A stretch of 34,497 nt of DNA from a virus, in IMG/VR virus record IMGVR_UViG_3300013126_000117, positions 1-34,497 of that record, one strand, 5' to 3'. The position numbers were made by a program, and so were the translations under genes. This document shows positions 27,931-34,497 of the stretch, one piece after another (position 1 is the stretch's first letter; each line of letters begins with the position of its first letter). The notes beneath the pieces were generated by a model. The model was not told the DNA's origin. It searched no databases and saw only the letters and a program-made list of their open reading frames with translations.

Positions 27931-28878
27931 GCTCCCCTTGATCATCACCCATCCGCGCCAGTCGCTCGCGCCGTTGGAGCAGGAGAACGAAGCCTTGTAC
28001 TTGGTGTCACCCGTGTCGAAGTCTTCGTCGCTCGCCGTGTCCAGCGGATCGCGGTCGAACCAGTACGTCCGGAAGGTGTTCCCGCGGATCAGCATGATGT
28101 CGGGATCGAGATAATCCCACATCACCGGCGTCAGCCGGCCGCGAAGCGTGTTCTTCGCGTTGTTCGCGTTCCACCACTCGCCGGGCGAGTTCATCCACTT
28201 GTCGACCAGGAACTGCTTGCTCGAATGGAACAGCAGAACCTGGCTCTTCAGGTGCATCTGGTAGCTCATGTCATTGACCGTCTGGTCCATGAGCAAGATG
28301 CCGTCCTGCAACGAGGTGTAGTCCGGGTCGGCGGCAATGAGGTTGCCATACGTGGAGAGGTCCACGCTCCGCTGGCTCAACGGGTGCGCGGCATGGAACA
28401 GCGGCAGGTTCTCTTCCGCGTTCCACACCACGGTATCGCCCGTGTTGAACAGGTTCGCGGCCAGCACTTCGCGCGTGGCTGCCGCCGCCATGCCGAATTG
28501 GCTGGCCGCTTCATCGATCTGGAAGTACAGCAGGTCGCGCTTCACCCGCTTCGTGAACCGGAGACCGGTCGCGTAGTCCAGGTGATAGAACGTCGACTTA
28601 TACCGGCTTTCGATCTGCTGATAGTGGACCGGTTGGCCCTCGTTCAGCCGCTCGAAGTAGCCGATGCCGGCCATCGAGAGCATCTGCTCGAAAGCCTTCT
28701 GGGAAGTCATCTGGTGGTACGCCTGCGAGATGCGGCTCTCGACGGTTTCCACGCCGAGTCCGAACACCTGGTTCAGACCTTCCACAAACAGTTCCGGACG
28801 GAACCCCATGCGATTCATCGCCGTTCCGCCCGCAATGGTGGGACCCTGATAGGTCGGCATGCCCGGCATATCTGCCAT
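27928..28878 (-). CDS. Major capsid protein (Mu gpT-like)
   Basis: A 316-residue protein that forms the capsid shell. It resembles Mu gpT-type head proteins: a helical N-terminal region (VETVESRISQAYHQMTSQKAFEQML), a basic region (FTKRVKRDLLYF), and the recurrent ENLPLFHAAHPLS segment near residue 165. A C-terminal beta-rich region ends in WRGWVMIKG. The length suits a HK97-fold capsid protein without a protease domain. ATG at 28878 is set by GAGG with an 8-base spacer; a GTG nine bases earlier is less likely. It is flanked by scaffold-side genes upstream and decoration genes downstream. Confidence 0.82.
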   Translation of the reverse strand: MADMPGMPTYQGPTIAGGTAMNRMGFRPELFVEGLNQVFGLGVETVESRISQAYHQMTSQKAFEQMLSMAGIGYFERLNEGQPVHYQQIESRYKSTFYHLDYATGLRFTKRVKRDLLYFQIDEAASQFGMAAAATREVLAANLFNTGDTVVWNAEENLPLFHAAHPLSQRSVDLSTYGNLIAADPDYTSLQDGILLMDQTVNDMSYQMHLKSQVLLFHSSKQFLVDKWMNSPGEWWNANNAKNTLRGRLTPVMWDYLDPDIMLIRGNTFRTYWFDRDPLDTASDEDFDTGDTKYKASFSCSNGASDWRGWVMIKGS

Positions 28879-29168
28879 GACAATCACCTCACGGTAAGAA
28901 TGTGCGTGTTCGCTGGATTCCGCCCGGTCAATGCCTGGAGCAGTTCCCCGTCACGTCAAACGCGTCGGACTGGCAGGTTCGAGTATCGAGCACCATCACA
29001 GTGATCCGCGATATGCAATTGTCCGCCTCGCCGCTCGCCTTCCTCACCGATCCGAAACGGGTTGCCGATAAGAAAGCCTCACAACTCGGGTTTGACCGAA
29101 GTCCGGTGGTTGAGTAGTCCCGACGTATCGGGACGTATCGAAACCCCGGACGGATGGATACGCGGAGC
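28879..29168. other. 290-bp gap upstream of the major capsid gene
   Basis: No convincing gene here. It holds the family C palindrome (29102-29151) and the capsid ribosome binding site. A minus-strand 86-residue frame at 28928-29188 looks like chance. No good promoter was found on the minus strand: a TTGACG has no matching -10 box. Confidence 0.7.
29102..29151. repeat. Long imperfect palindrome (family C)
   Basis: TCCGGTGGTT at one end and AAACCCCGGA at the other are near-inverse. The centre is a perfect hairpin: GTCCCGA (29117-29123), loop CGTA, TCGGGAC (29128-29134). It resembles host-dispersed elements of the GGTTGAGTAG...GTATCGAAACC type seen in some bacterial chromosomes. It lies just past the stop of the 146-residue gene and may also terminate or stabilise transcripts. 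Confidence 0.7.
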
Positions 29169-29609
29169 CTACGCCCCCTCGCCGACAACCGCCTGGTTGC
29201 CCGCGATGATCGGGAAGCGGCACCGCGCCGTCGCCCGGCCCTCCGTCGACGTGAAGACGGCGATGGGCTTCAGGATGTGGTGCGTGGTGTCGTCCGGATT
29301 GAGCGAGAAACCGCCGTCGCTGGCAATCGTCACGCCATACAGCGTGTGCAGCGAGACCTCGGAGATCAGCCCATCGATGTCGATGTCGAACTCCAGCCCC
29401 GGCAGCGCCTCCTCGACGCGCACCGCGGCGTCTTCCGCGGCGCGGTTGTGCGCGATGCCGAGAAAAGCATCGCCAGTCGCGCCGATCGGCACGATGTCGC
29501 CGCTCGCCAGTGTGACGATCTGCAACTCCTTCACCCCGCCCGACCCGGCCACCAGGCCATCAAGCGGCAGGTTGTTCGCCCCGAACGCGTTGCGAAATGC
29601 TCGAATCAC
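29169..29609 (-). CDS. Putative capsid-associated small protein
   Basis: A 146-residue protein with predicted beta character (VKELQIVTLASGDIVPIG, FLGIAHNRAAEDAAV, VSLHTLYGVTIASDGG, TTHHILKPIAVFTSTEG). It lies immediately upstream of the major capsid gene, where decoration or head-completion proteins are common. GTG at 29609 is preferred because GGAGG lies 8 bases upstream; a GTG three codons earlier would overlap that site. No named family is assigned. Confidence 0.6.
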   Translation of the reverse strand: MIRAFRNAFGANNLPLDGLVAGSGGVKELQIVTLASGDIVPIGATGDAFLGIAHNRAAEDAAVRVEEALPGLEFDIDIDGLISEVSLHTLYGVTIASDGGFSLNPDDTTHHILKPIAVFTSTEGRATARCRFPIIAGNQAVVGEGA

Positions 29610-29634
29610 TGTGATCACCTCCCCATGTGTTGAA

Positions 29635-30585
29635 TCACCCGTTGGCCACCGGCCCCATCGGAGCCGCCGCCAGCGGACGCTGTGGCGCCGTCACCGGCGC
29701 ACTATATGGAGCGCGGACCCCTTGAGCAGTACCCTGCGACTCCTCCGAATCCGCCACTGCATTTGTCTCGTGTATCACCGGCGTAGTATCCACCACCACC
29801 CCCGGCTGCCCATCGACCGGCAACGTCGGGAAGCTCCCGCACTGCACGTCCACGCCATACATCGACAGCATGTTCATCGCGATGGCCTGCGCCATCTCCA
29901 TTACGGCCGGATTCTGATATGGAGCGCGGACCTCCGAGTCCGCCCGTCCTTCCGTTCCCGCCCCCGCCATCGCCGCGTAGCTCACCGGGTCCAGCGTCAT
30001 CGCCTGCGAGATCGGCCGCTGCGTCAGTTCCACGTTGCCGTCGACCTCGTAATCACGGCCCTTCAGGTCGCCCGTCACGTGCCCGTGCACCGCCTGCCGC
30101 GTGTTGTCCACCAGGTTCGACAGCGCGTTGATGTGCCGCATCGTCCGCGCGTGCTCGCGAATGCGATAGTTCTCCTCGCTCTCGACATACAGGTAGAAGC
30201 CGCGGAACAGCAGGAATCCGTTCCCGTCCACGCTGCACGAGTCCTCGTTCAGCAGGTAGCCCGACCCCTTCTTCAGCCGCACGCGGTACGGCGCCTGCGC
30301 GTCTACTTCGTCCACCCGGTAGCTCGCCACGCACTCCACGTGGAAGCCAGGAAACGCGTGCAGCGTCTCCTGATACGGCACAAACCGCCGCGCCGACGGC
30401 TCCCGGTTCACCGGCAACATCGCCGGCACCACCGGTAGGCTCACACCCGCCATCGGCACAACCTTCTCCCCCTCGCCCTGTGGGAGAGGGGGTGGGGGGG
30501 TGAGGTTCGCCGAGGGAGAAGCAACAGTCTTCGCTTTCTCCTCAACCACGGCGGTCTTCGGCTTGTTCTGGTTGCTCCTCGCCAT
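29635..30585 (-). CDS. Unrecognised structural-operon protein carrying three palindromic-element insertions
   Basis: A 316-residue protein. The core (about 70-200) is unlike the rest: GFHVECVASYRVDEVDAQAPYRVRLKKGSGYLL, FLLFRGFYLYVESEENYRIREH, then helices. It is a mixed alpha/beta protein with no family that I recognise. The N-terminus holds TPPPPLPQGEGEK (family B, 30465-30516). The C-terminal half holds ADSEVRAPYQ (family A, 29918-29943) and ADSEE...GVRAPYS (family A variant, 29705-29754). The ATG at 30585 overlaps the scaffold stop (TGATG), so translation is coupled. It lies between scaffold and capsid-associated genes, suggesting a head protein. Confidence 0.65.
   Translation of the reverse strand: MARSNQNKPKTAVVEEKAKTVASPSANLTPPPPLPQGEGEKVVPMAGVSLPVVPAMLPVNREPSARRFVPYQETLHAFPGFHVECVASYRVDEVDAQAPYRVRLKKGSGYLLNEDSCSVDGNGFLLFRGFYLYVESEENYRIREHARTMRHINALSNLVDNTRQAVHGHVTGDLKGRDYEVDGNVELTQRPISQAMTLDPVSYAAMAGAGTEGRADSEVRAPYQNPAVMEMAQAIAMNMLSMYGVDVQCGSFPTLPVDGQPGVVVDTTPVIHETNAVADSEESQGTAQGVRAPYSAPVTAPQRPLAAAPMGPVANG
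29705..29754. repeat. Palindromic element family A, variant with longer centre, in a CDS
   Basis: It begins TATGGAGCGCGGACC and ends CTCCGAATCCGC, as the other family A copies do. About 23 extra bases separate the arms. Read in the gene's frame it gives ADSEE and, after the insert, GVRAPYS. Confidence 0.75.
29918..29943. repeat. Palindromic element family A, in a CDS
   Basis: TATGGAGC, then GCGGAC-CTCCGA-GTCCGC, identical to the copies at 22513-22538 and 34408-34433. Translated in the host gene's frame it reads ADSEVRAPY. Confidence 0.85.
30465..30516. repeat. Palindromic element family B, in a CDS
   Basis: CTCCCCCTCGCCC, short loop, GGGAGAGGGGG, then GTGGGGGGGTGAGG. In frame with the 316-residue gene it encodes TPPPPLPQGEGEK, nearly the peptide encoded by the copy in the giant gene. 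Confidence 0.85.
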
Positions 30586-31772
30586 CAATACCGCCCTCCC
30601 CGCTGCATGCGCATCGACGCGTTCTGCACTGCCTGCTGCATCCGCTGCGGATTCTGCGCCAGGCTCGGGAACTGCGCGTAGAACGTCCCCATCTCCTGCG
30701 CCGCCGGGTCAACCGGCGCCTGCGGCATCGACCCCGGCGCCAGACTCGACGGCGGAGCCCCGAACCCTTGCGGCATGCCATACGGCGCCGGCATCTGATA
30801 TTGCGGATACTGCGCCGGCGGCTGCATCGGCAGGTACCCCGGCTGCGGAGGCATGACATACCCCGGCTGCCCCACTGGGAGCGCCGGCATCCCTGCCGGC
30901 ATGCCCGGCTGCGGGTAAAACCCCGGCTGGCCCGGCAACTGCCCCGGCTGTGGCGCCGGCTGGTGCGCCAACCGAAACTCCGTATACCCCGCCACCATCT
31001 CCACCGCGTTGCGCTGGTCCATCGGGTTCATGTTCAGAAACGCGCCCGGATCGATCCCCTTCGCAATGGCCGAACGCAGCTCGACCGGGTTCAAGTGCGG
31101 GTACTGTCCGGTCTGCATCACCGCGGCCACCGTCTGATCGATCTGCTGCATGCCCAGGTTCGCGGCGAAAGCCTGCTGCTGCGCCTGCGTGGCCTGCAGC
31201 TGTGGCGCGATCTCGCCCTCGGCGGCCACTTTGGCAATCTGGTAGTTCGCCAGCACCATATCCCACGCCGCCGCTTTGCGGCTCTCTTCGTCCATCGACT
31301 CCGAGAAAGTCGTGGCGATCCGGTCAGCCACCGGCGACAGCTTGCGGAACAACGCTTGATCGTGCTCCTCCTGCGTCGGCGCGGCTGCCGCGGCGGGCGC
31401 CTGCGGCGGCGCGTATCCGCCGGCGGGTTGGGGTTGATAACCCATCCCCTGCGCGATCATTTGCTGCTGCTGGCTGAAATACTGGTTGCGCAGCGTGCCG
31501 ATCTCGTTCGCCTGCTGCCCGATGAACTGCTGCGATTGCAGATACGCCTGCTCCAGCTCCTCCGGCGTTTGGAATCGACCGGCCAGCGCCCGCGGCGCCT
31601 GCGGACCCTGCACCGCCTGCGGCGCGTTGGGATCGATCATGCCCTGCATACTGGGCATCGACGGCGCGCTCGGTGGCGGGCCGCCTATGTTCGCCGGCAG
31701 CATCGACGGCAGCGGCGCAGGAGGCGCCACCACCGGACCTATTTGCTGACCAGGCTGTTGCTCCATCGTCAT
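30585..31772 (-). CDS. Putative scaffolding protein
   Basis: A 395-residue protein, extremely rich in Gln, Pro, Ala and Met. Proline-rich N- and C-terminal regions (GQPGFYPQPGMPAGMPALP, repeated QPG) flank a helical core. The core has FQTPEELEQAYLQSQQFIG near residue 68, similar to the kFxspeeLakAYl segment of phage capsid scaffolding proteins. A predicted coiled-coil region with Glu/Gln follows. Its place between portal and capsid genes fits. The start follows AAAGGGG in a leader sequence shared with two other genes. Scaffolding proteins normally assemble procapsids and leave; that is established for the family, not seen here. Confidence 0.68.
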   Translation of the reverse strand: MTMEQQPGQQIGPVVAPPAPLPSMLPANIGGPPPSAPSMPSMQGMIDPNAPQAVQGPQAPRALAGRFQTPEELEQAYLQSQQFIGQQANEIGTLRNQYFSQQQQMIAQGMGYQPQPAGGYAPPQAPAAAAAPTQEEHDQALFRKLSPVADRIATTFSESMDEESRKAAAWDMVLANYQIAKVAAEGEIAPQLQATQAQQQAFAANLGMQQIDQTVAAVMQTGQYPHLNPVELRSAIAKGIDPGAFLNMNPMDQRNAVEMVAGYTEFRLAHQPAPQPGQLPGQPGFYPQPGMPAGMPALPVGQPGYVMPPQPGYLPMQPPAQYPQYQMPAPYGMPQGFGAPPSSLAPGSMPQAPVDPAAQEMGTFYAQFPSLAQNPQRMQQAVQNASMRMQRGGRY

Positions 31773-31778
31773 TCAAAA

Positions 31779-31794
31779 GCCCCTTTCGATCTAT
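31779..31794 (-). promoter_or_regulatory. Shared leader/RBS copy 3 (scaffold gene)
   Basis: The complement carries TAGATCGAAAGGGGCT just before the scaffold ATG, with AAAGGGG as Shine-Dalgarno (7-base spacer). The same 16 bases occur upstream of the Acb2/Tad1-like gene (32432-32447). A shorter form lies before the 108-residue gene. Confidence 0.65.
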
Positions 31795-31796
31795 AT

Positions 31797-31836
31797 CACC
31801 CCTCTCCCGGTGGGAGAGGGGCAGGGGGTGAGGGTT
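31797..31836. repeat. Palindromic element family B, intergenic copy
   Basis: CCCCTCTCCC, loop GGT, GGGAGAGGGG, then CAGGGGGTGAGGG. It lies between the scaffold gene and the 108-residue gene. Confidence 0.85.
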
Positions 31837-31844
31837 GGCTGTAT

Positions 31845-32171
31845 TTACCCACCCGCCTCTTCGTCTTCCTTCAACTGCTGCCGAATCGACAACTGCCGCC
31901 GAATCCACCGCATCACGTCGGAATCGTAATCCCCGTTCGCCGCGGCGTCCTGACTCGGCGCCAGCGCGTGCACGGCCACGTCCAGTCCGTCCACCACGCC
32001 CCGCCAGCGGTCCACGTCGTCCCGGTGCACCGTGTGCACGCTCTGGTCCGCCACGATCATCCGCTGCTGCAGATAATCGATCAGCAACGGATACTGCGGG
32101 TGCGCCATCAGCTGGCTCAACCCCACCAGCGCCCCCTCCAACTCCTTCTCGCTCATCGAATCAACGTTCAA
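31845..32171 (-). CDS. Unrecognised small protein
   Basis: A 108-residue helical, charged protein (EKELEGALVGLSQLMAH, YPLLIDYLQQRMIVADQ, DDVDRWRGVVDGLDVAV, then MRWIRRQLSIRQQLKEDEE). No family recognised. The TTG start at 32171 is supported by AAAGGGG with a 6-base spacer in the shared leader. An ATG five codons later has no site of its own. It is placed between the Acb2/Tad1-like protein and the scaffold, so it may be a minor head-assembly protein. Confidence 0.6.
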   Translation of the reverse strand: MNVDSMSEKELEGALVGLSQLMAHPQYPLLIDYLQQRMIVADQSVHTVHRDDVDRWRGVVDGLDVAVHALAPSQDAAANGDYDSDVMRWIRRQLSIRQQLKEDEEAGG

Positions 32172-32175
32172 AAGT

Positions 32176-32188
32176 AGCCCCTTTCGAT
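32176..32188 (-). promoter_or_regulatory. Shared leader/RBS copy 2 (108-residue gene)
   Basis: The complement carries ATCGAAAGGGGCT before the TTG start. It is the shortest of the three copies but agrees in position and the AAAGGGG core. Confidence 0.6.
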
Positions 32189-32194
32189 ATGTAT

Positions 32195-32428
32195 CTACTC
32201 GTTGCGCGCGATAGCCGCATTCGCGTAGAAGACCACTTCCTCCAGCGCCGAGAGAGCCAAAGACTGCTCCCGGCTCGGAGGAGTCACTGTCAACAGATAC
32301 AGTGCAAAAATTAGCGCCTGGCCGCGAATCTGTTCATATCGCGGTGCCTGATTCAATTCAGGTTTTGGCGCGTGATAGCTGTGATCGTTCTTCAGCCGAT
32401 CAAACATCTTCTCATCAGGTGTATACAC
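32195..32428 (-). CDS. Acb2/Tad1 hairpin-domain protein (candidate nucleotide sponge)
   Basis: A 77-residue protein. The sequence follows the Acb2/Tad1 hairpin pattern: SYHAPKPE near the start, RYEQIRGQALIFALYL for the first long helix, and SREQSLALSALEEVVFYANAAIARNE for the second. Members bind cyclic oligonucleotide or cyclic-ADPR-type signals and block CBASS or Thoeris signalling. The ligand here cannot be inferred. The GTG at 32428 is preferred because AAAGGGG lies 5 bases upstream. A longer frame to 32521 would only translate the family B palindrome. It sits within the structural operon between portal and scaffold, so expression should be late. Confidence 0.78.
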   Translation of the reverse strand: MYTPDEKMFDRLKNDHSYHAPKPELNQAPRYEQIRGQALIFALYLLTVTPPSREQSLALSALEEVVFYANAAIARNE

Positions 32429-32431
32429 AGT

Positions 32432-32447
32432 AGCCCCTTTCGATCTA
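32432..32447 (-). promoter_or_regulatory. Shared leader/RBS copy 1 (Acb2/Tad1-like gene)
   Basis: The complement carries TAGATCGAAAGGGGCT upstream of the GTG start; the AAAGGGG core is the Shine-Dalgarno. Identical over 16 bases to the copy before the scaffold gene. Confidence 0.65.
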
Positions 32448-32451
32448 CAGC

Positions 32452-32490
32452 TCCCCTCCCCGCGTCGGGGAGGGGCCGGGGGAGAGGTTA
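32452..32490. repeat. Palindromic element family B, intergenic copy
   Basis: CCCCTCCCC, loop GCGTC, GGGGAGGGG, then CCGGGGGAGAGGTTA. It lies between the portal stop and the Acb2/Tad1-like start. Confidence 0.85.
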
Positions 32491-32492
32491 CG

Positions 32493-34394
32493 TCACGTAA
32501 CCGCCCCTTGATTACCACCACCCGGTACCTGCGGCGCCATCATCTGCGCCATCTGCACCCGCTGCATCACCTGCGCCTGCATCATCGCTTCCTGCTCGCT
32601 CCCGATCACCCGCTCCGGATACCGCACCCGGAACTCGCTCACCAGGTCCAGCGTCAGCGCGTGGATGTGCATCAGGTTGTTCGCCACCAGCGGATTCTGA
32701 ATCAGCTTGTCGTACAGAAGGATCGCCCGCTGCATCCGCATCTGCTGGTTCGCCATCTCCGCGTTGCCGGCGCTGATCAGGTCGTAATCGCCGGACAGCG
32801 CCTGCAGCGCCTGCATCCCCGTCGGGTCCGGCCCCACCGACTCTGCCCACACCCGCTGCACGCTCGGCGACAGCGCCATCTGCAAATCGCTTGCCAGCAC
32901 CAGCCGCGCCAACCGGGAGAAGCTGCGCGCCAGGTTGTCCGTCATCTCGCCGAACAGCACCTCTCCCTCGGCAATGGTGTGCTGAATCTCGGTGGCCGTC
33001 GGATCGCCCGATCTCCGCACGCCCAGGTTCGTGTCGTCCATCCCTGTCGCTCGCGCCATCTGCTGCCGCATCATCTCCATCGCGCCGATCACCAGCTGCA
33101 GATCGTCGCCCAACTCCTGTTCCAGCGCGCGGAAGGATTCCGGGTCATTCACTTCCCAGATGGCGCCTGGCGACAGGCCGCGCTTGAACAGCGCCATCTC
33201 CGCCTTCGACAGCGCCCCCGCCCGCGCCAACAGCGGCTTGTGGATGTGCTTCGCCAACCCGTCGATGTAGAGCCGCATCAGCACCGTCGACCACTGCTGA
33301 CTATCGCCCGCCAGGTCCGGCAGCGACCGCCCCAGCATGCCCGCCTTGCCCGGCAGCGGCACGAACTCCACCATCGGGATCTCGCCATGCCACCACGGGT
33401 TCGGCCGGAAGCGCAGCACCGTCCGCGACTCCTCGTGAATGGTGATCTGGTAGATCGACGCCGGCACCATCCCCGGCTGCGGAGAATACAGCCAGAAGCA
33501 TTCGGTGAGGTTATACGGCCGGAACGTGAAGTTGCGCGGATCATGCGTCGACAGCGACTTCGCCATCCCGCGCGCGGTGTGCTCGGTCGACCCTTCATAG
33601 GCGTCCCCCTGCCACCCGTCGCGCAGATACTCCACCGCCGCCATGTCGAAGTTGCCGTTGATGCCTTCCATCAGCAGCTCGTTGCCGCTCAACACCGACC
33701 GGAACGCAACCCCGTGCGCCTCGCTGACGCTGCGCGCCGTCGGCGGGTAAATATCCAGCTTGTCCGCGTCCACCGCCACGATCTCCAGCCCGTCATACAG
33801 CGGATACTGCTCCGGCACCGGCTCCAGCTGCGGCGGCGTCAATCCGACGTTGCCATAGACGTCTTGGTAGGGACGCTGCACCAGCGCGTACTTGCGCCGC
33901 ATCCGCGGATCATGCCGGTACCGGAGATACGCGAACGACGCGCCATCCTGATGCGCACCGTTGATCACCGGCACCAGCCGCTCTTCCGCGCACATATACT
34001 GCGGGCCCAGCCGGCGCTGCAGGTAATCCTCGATCGCGTTGGAGAATTGCCGGTCCCACGGCAGCCGCCCCATCGCCGTGATCATCGGATCGGGACTGAA
34101 CAGCGCCTTCTTCTCCCGCGCCACGATGTTCTGCTGCGCGTAGATCAGCATCGGAATCGACAGCTCGCACGCCTCCGGATATGGCTTGTTCGCCCTCCGC
34201 TGCTTCGGGTCATACAGCGCCCGGTCGCTCACCATCGTCCGGTGATACGGCGCCCAATACGAACGCGTCTGCTTCAACCGGTCAATCAGATCCTCCACGA
34301 ACGCCCGCACCGACTCGCCAGGCGCCGGCGCAGAAATCGCCCGCCTGTCGTCTTGGTACGGCTCCGTATACAGAATCTGACTCTCCAGCGCCAT
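32493..34394 (-). CDS. Portal protein
   Basis: A 633-residue protein, the size of large podoviral portals. Portal-like features include a helical N-terminal region (ALYDPKQRRANKPYPEACELSIPMLIYAQQNIVAREKKALF). A central beta/helix part (RPNPWWHGEIPMVEFVPLPGKAG) is followed by the long helices of the crown (QELGDDLQLVIGAMEMMRQQMARATGM). A Gln/Met-rich helical tail follows. It would form the dodecameric DNA channel at the capsid vertex. The ATG at 34394 lies 7 bases after GAGG; an ATG two codons earlier is weaker. It is the first complete structural gene seen here, so the terminase should lie to its right. Confidence 0.83.
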   Translation of the reverse strand: MALESQILYTEPYQDDRRAISAPAPGESVRAFVEDLIDRLKQTRSYWAPYHRTMVSDRALYDPKQRRANKPYPEACELSIPMLIYAQQNIVAREKKALFSPDPMITAMGRLPWDRQFSNAIEDYLQRRLGPQYMCAEERLVPVINGAHQDGASFAYLRYRHDPRMRRKYALVQRPYQDVYGNVGLTPPQLEPVPEQYPLYDGLEIVAVDADKLDIYPPTARSVSEAHGVAFRSVLSGNELLMEGINGNFDMAAVEYLRDGWQGDAYEGSTEHTARGMAKSLSTHDPRNFTFRPYNLTECFWLYSPQPGMVPASIYQITIHEESRTVLRFRPNPWWHGEIPMVEFVPLPGKAGMLGRSLPDLAGDSQQWSTVLMRLYIDGLAKHIHKPLLARAGALSKAEMALFKRGLSPGAIWEVNDPESFRALEQELGDDLQLVIGAMEMMRQQMARATGMDDTNLGVRRSGDPTATEIQHTIAEGEVLFGEMTDNLARSFSRLARLVLASDLQMALSPSVQRVWAESVGPDPTGMQALQALSGDYDLISAGNAEMANQQMRMQRAILLYDKLIQNPLVANNLMHIHALTLDLVSEFRVRYPERVIGSEQEAMMQAQVMQRVQMAQMMAPQVPGGGNQGAVT

Positions 34395-34406
34395 GATCAT
34401 GCCTCA

Positions 34407-34496
34407 CTATGGAGCGCGGACCTCCGAGTCCGCCTGTACCTTCTCCCGATCCATCCGCACCTGAAGCAGCTCCAGGTTGAACAACGCCGACCGCAC
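34407..34496 (-). CDS. C-terminal end of an upstream gene, terminated by a palindromic element
   Basis: The frame enters from the right edge: SALFNLELLQVRMDREK, then VQADSEVRAP and TAG at 34407. The last nine residues come from the family A palindrome, so the natural end of the gene may have been replaced by it. The rest is a short charged helix; no family can be named. It could be the end of a terminase or of a small gene before the portal. Confidence 0.5.
   Translation of the reverse strand: MRSALFNLELLQVRMDREKVQADSEVRAP
34408..34433. repeat. Palindromic element family A, at the end of a gene
   Basis: TATGGAGC, then GCGGAC-CTCCGA-GTCCGC, identical to the copies at 22513 and 29918. The stop codon of the upstream gene falls where the other copies encode Tyr. 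Confidence 0.8.
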
Positions 34497-34497
34497 G

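Noticed and set aside
28951-28980. Minus-strand promoter (TTGACG) for the capsid gene
   Set aside because: No acceptable -10 box at 16-18 bp spacing.
28928-29188. 86-residue minus-strand ORF in the gap before the capsid gene
   Set aside because: It overlaps the family C palindrome and the start of the gap, lacks a ribosome site, and its Arg/Ser/Thr-rich composition looks like chance.

Overview
The window is a segment of a temperate, podovirus-like tailed phage from a GC-rich bacterium. The host group cannot be named from the sequence. Evidence for a phage: a tyrosine integrase next to a tRNA-derived att core, a Cro/CI-type regulator, and one long minus-strand morphogenesis operon. That operon runs portal, scaffold, major capsid protein, adaptors, a P22 gp10-like tail protein, ejection-type proteins, a giant polyvalent protein, then holin and amidase. 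No sheath, tape-measure or tail-tube genes were recognised. The terminase should lie just beyond the right edge.

Layout. 1-2526: lysogeny module, with a truncated duplicate of a helix-turn-helix regulator, an excisionase-like protein (minus strand), the intact regulator on a probable leaderless mRNA, a membrane protein and the integrase. 2534-2685: the 3' half of a tRNA-Arg(CCT), direct repeats and a terminator. Phage genes lie on both sides, so this reads as an intact attP rather than attL or attR. 2732-5650 (minus): a small protein, an 11-bp tandem array, a possible glycosidase-like virion protein, an amidase endolysin and a holin-like protein. 5655-17267 (minus): one 3870-codon gene. 17272-34496 (minus): structural genes in reverse transcription order, with an Acb2/Tad1-like protein just after the portal.

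Two things stand out. First, the giant protein appears to hold two consecutive DnaN (beta sliding clamp)-like modules, plus a RelA/SpoT-like nucleotidyltransferase domain, a DUF3560-like module, an HExxH zincin and an LPD38-like C-terminal region. It is probably a virion-carried effector protein. Second, a 78-residue plus-strand ORF sits antisense inside that gene. It has a perfect TTGACA-17-TATACT promoter and a good Shine-Dalgarno. The serine-rich stretch of the giant protein opposite it looks like a translational shadow of this small gene, which may be a lysogeny-expressed moron.

The structural region is also peppered with palindromic elements. One family has arms of CCCTCTCCC/GGGAGAGGG type (seven copies), another a GCGGAC/GTCCGC hairpin (four copies), and a third is a single longer palindrome. 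Several copies lie in frame inside coding sequences and always donate the same peptide, as Rickettsia palindromic elements do.
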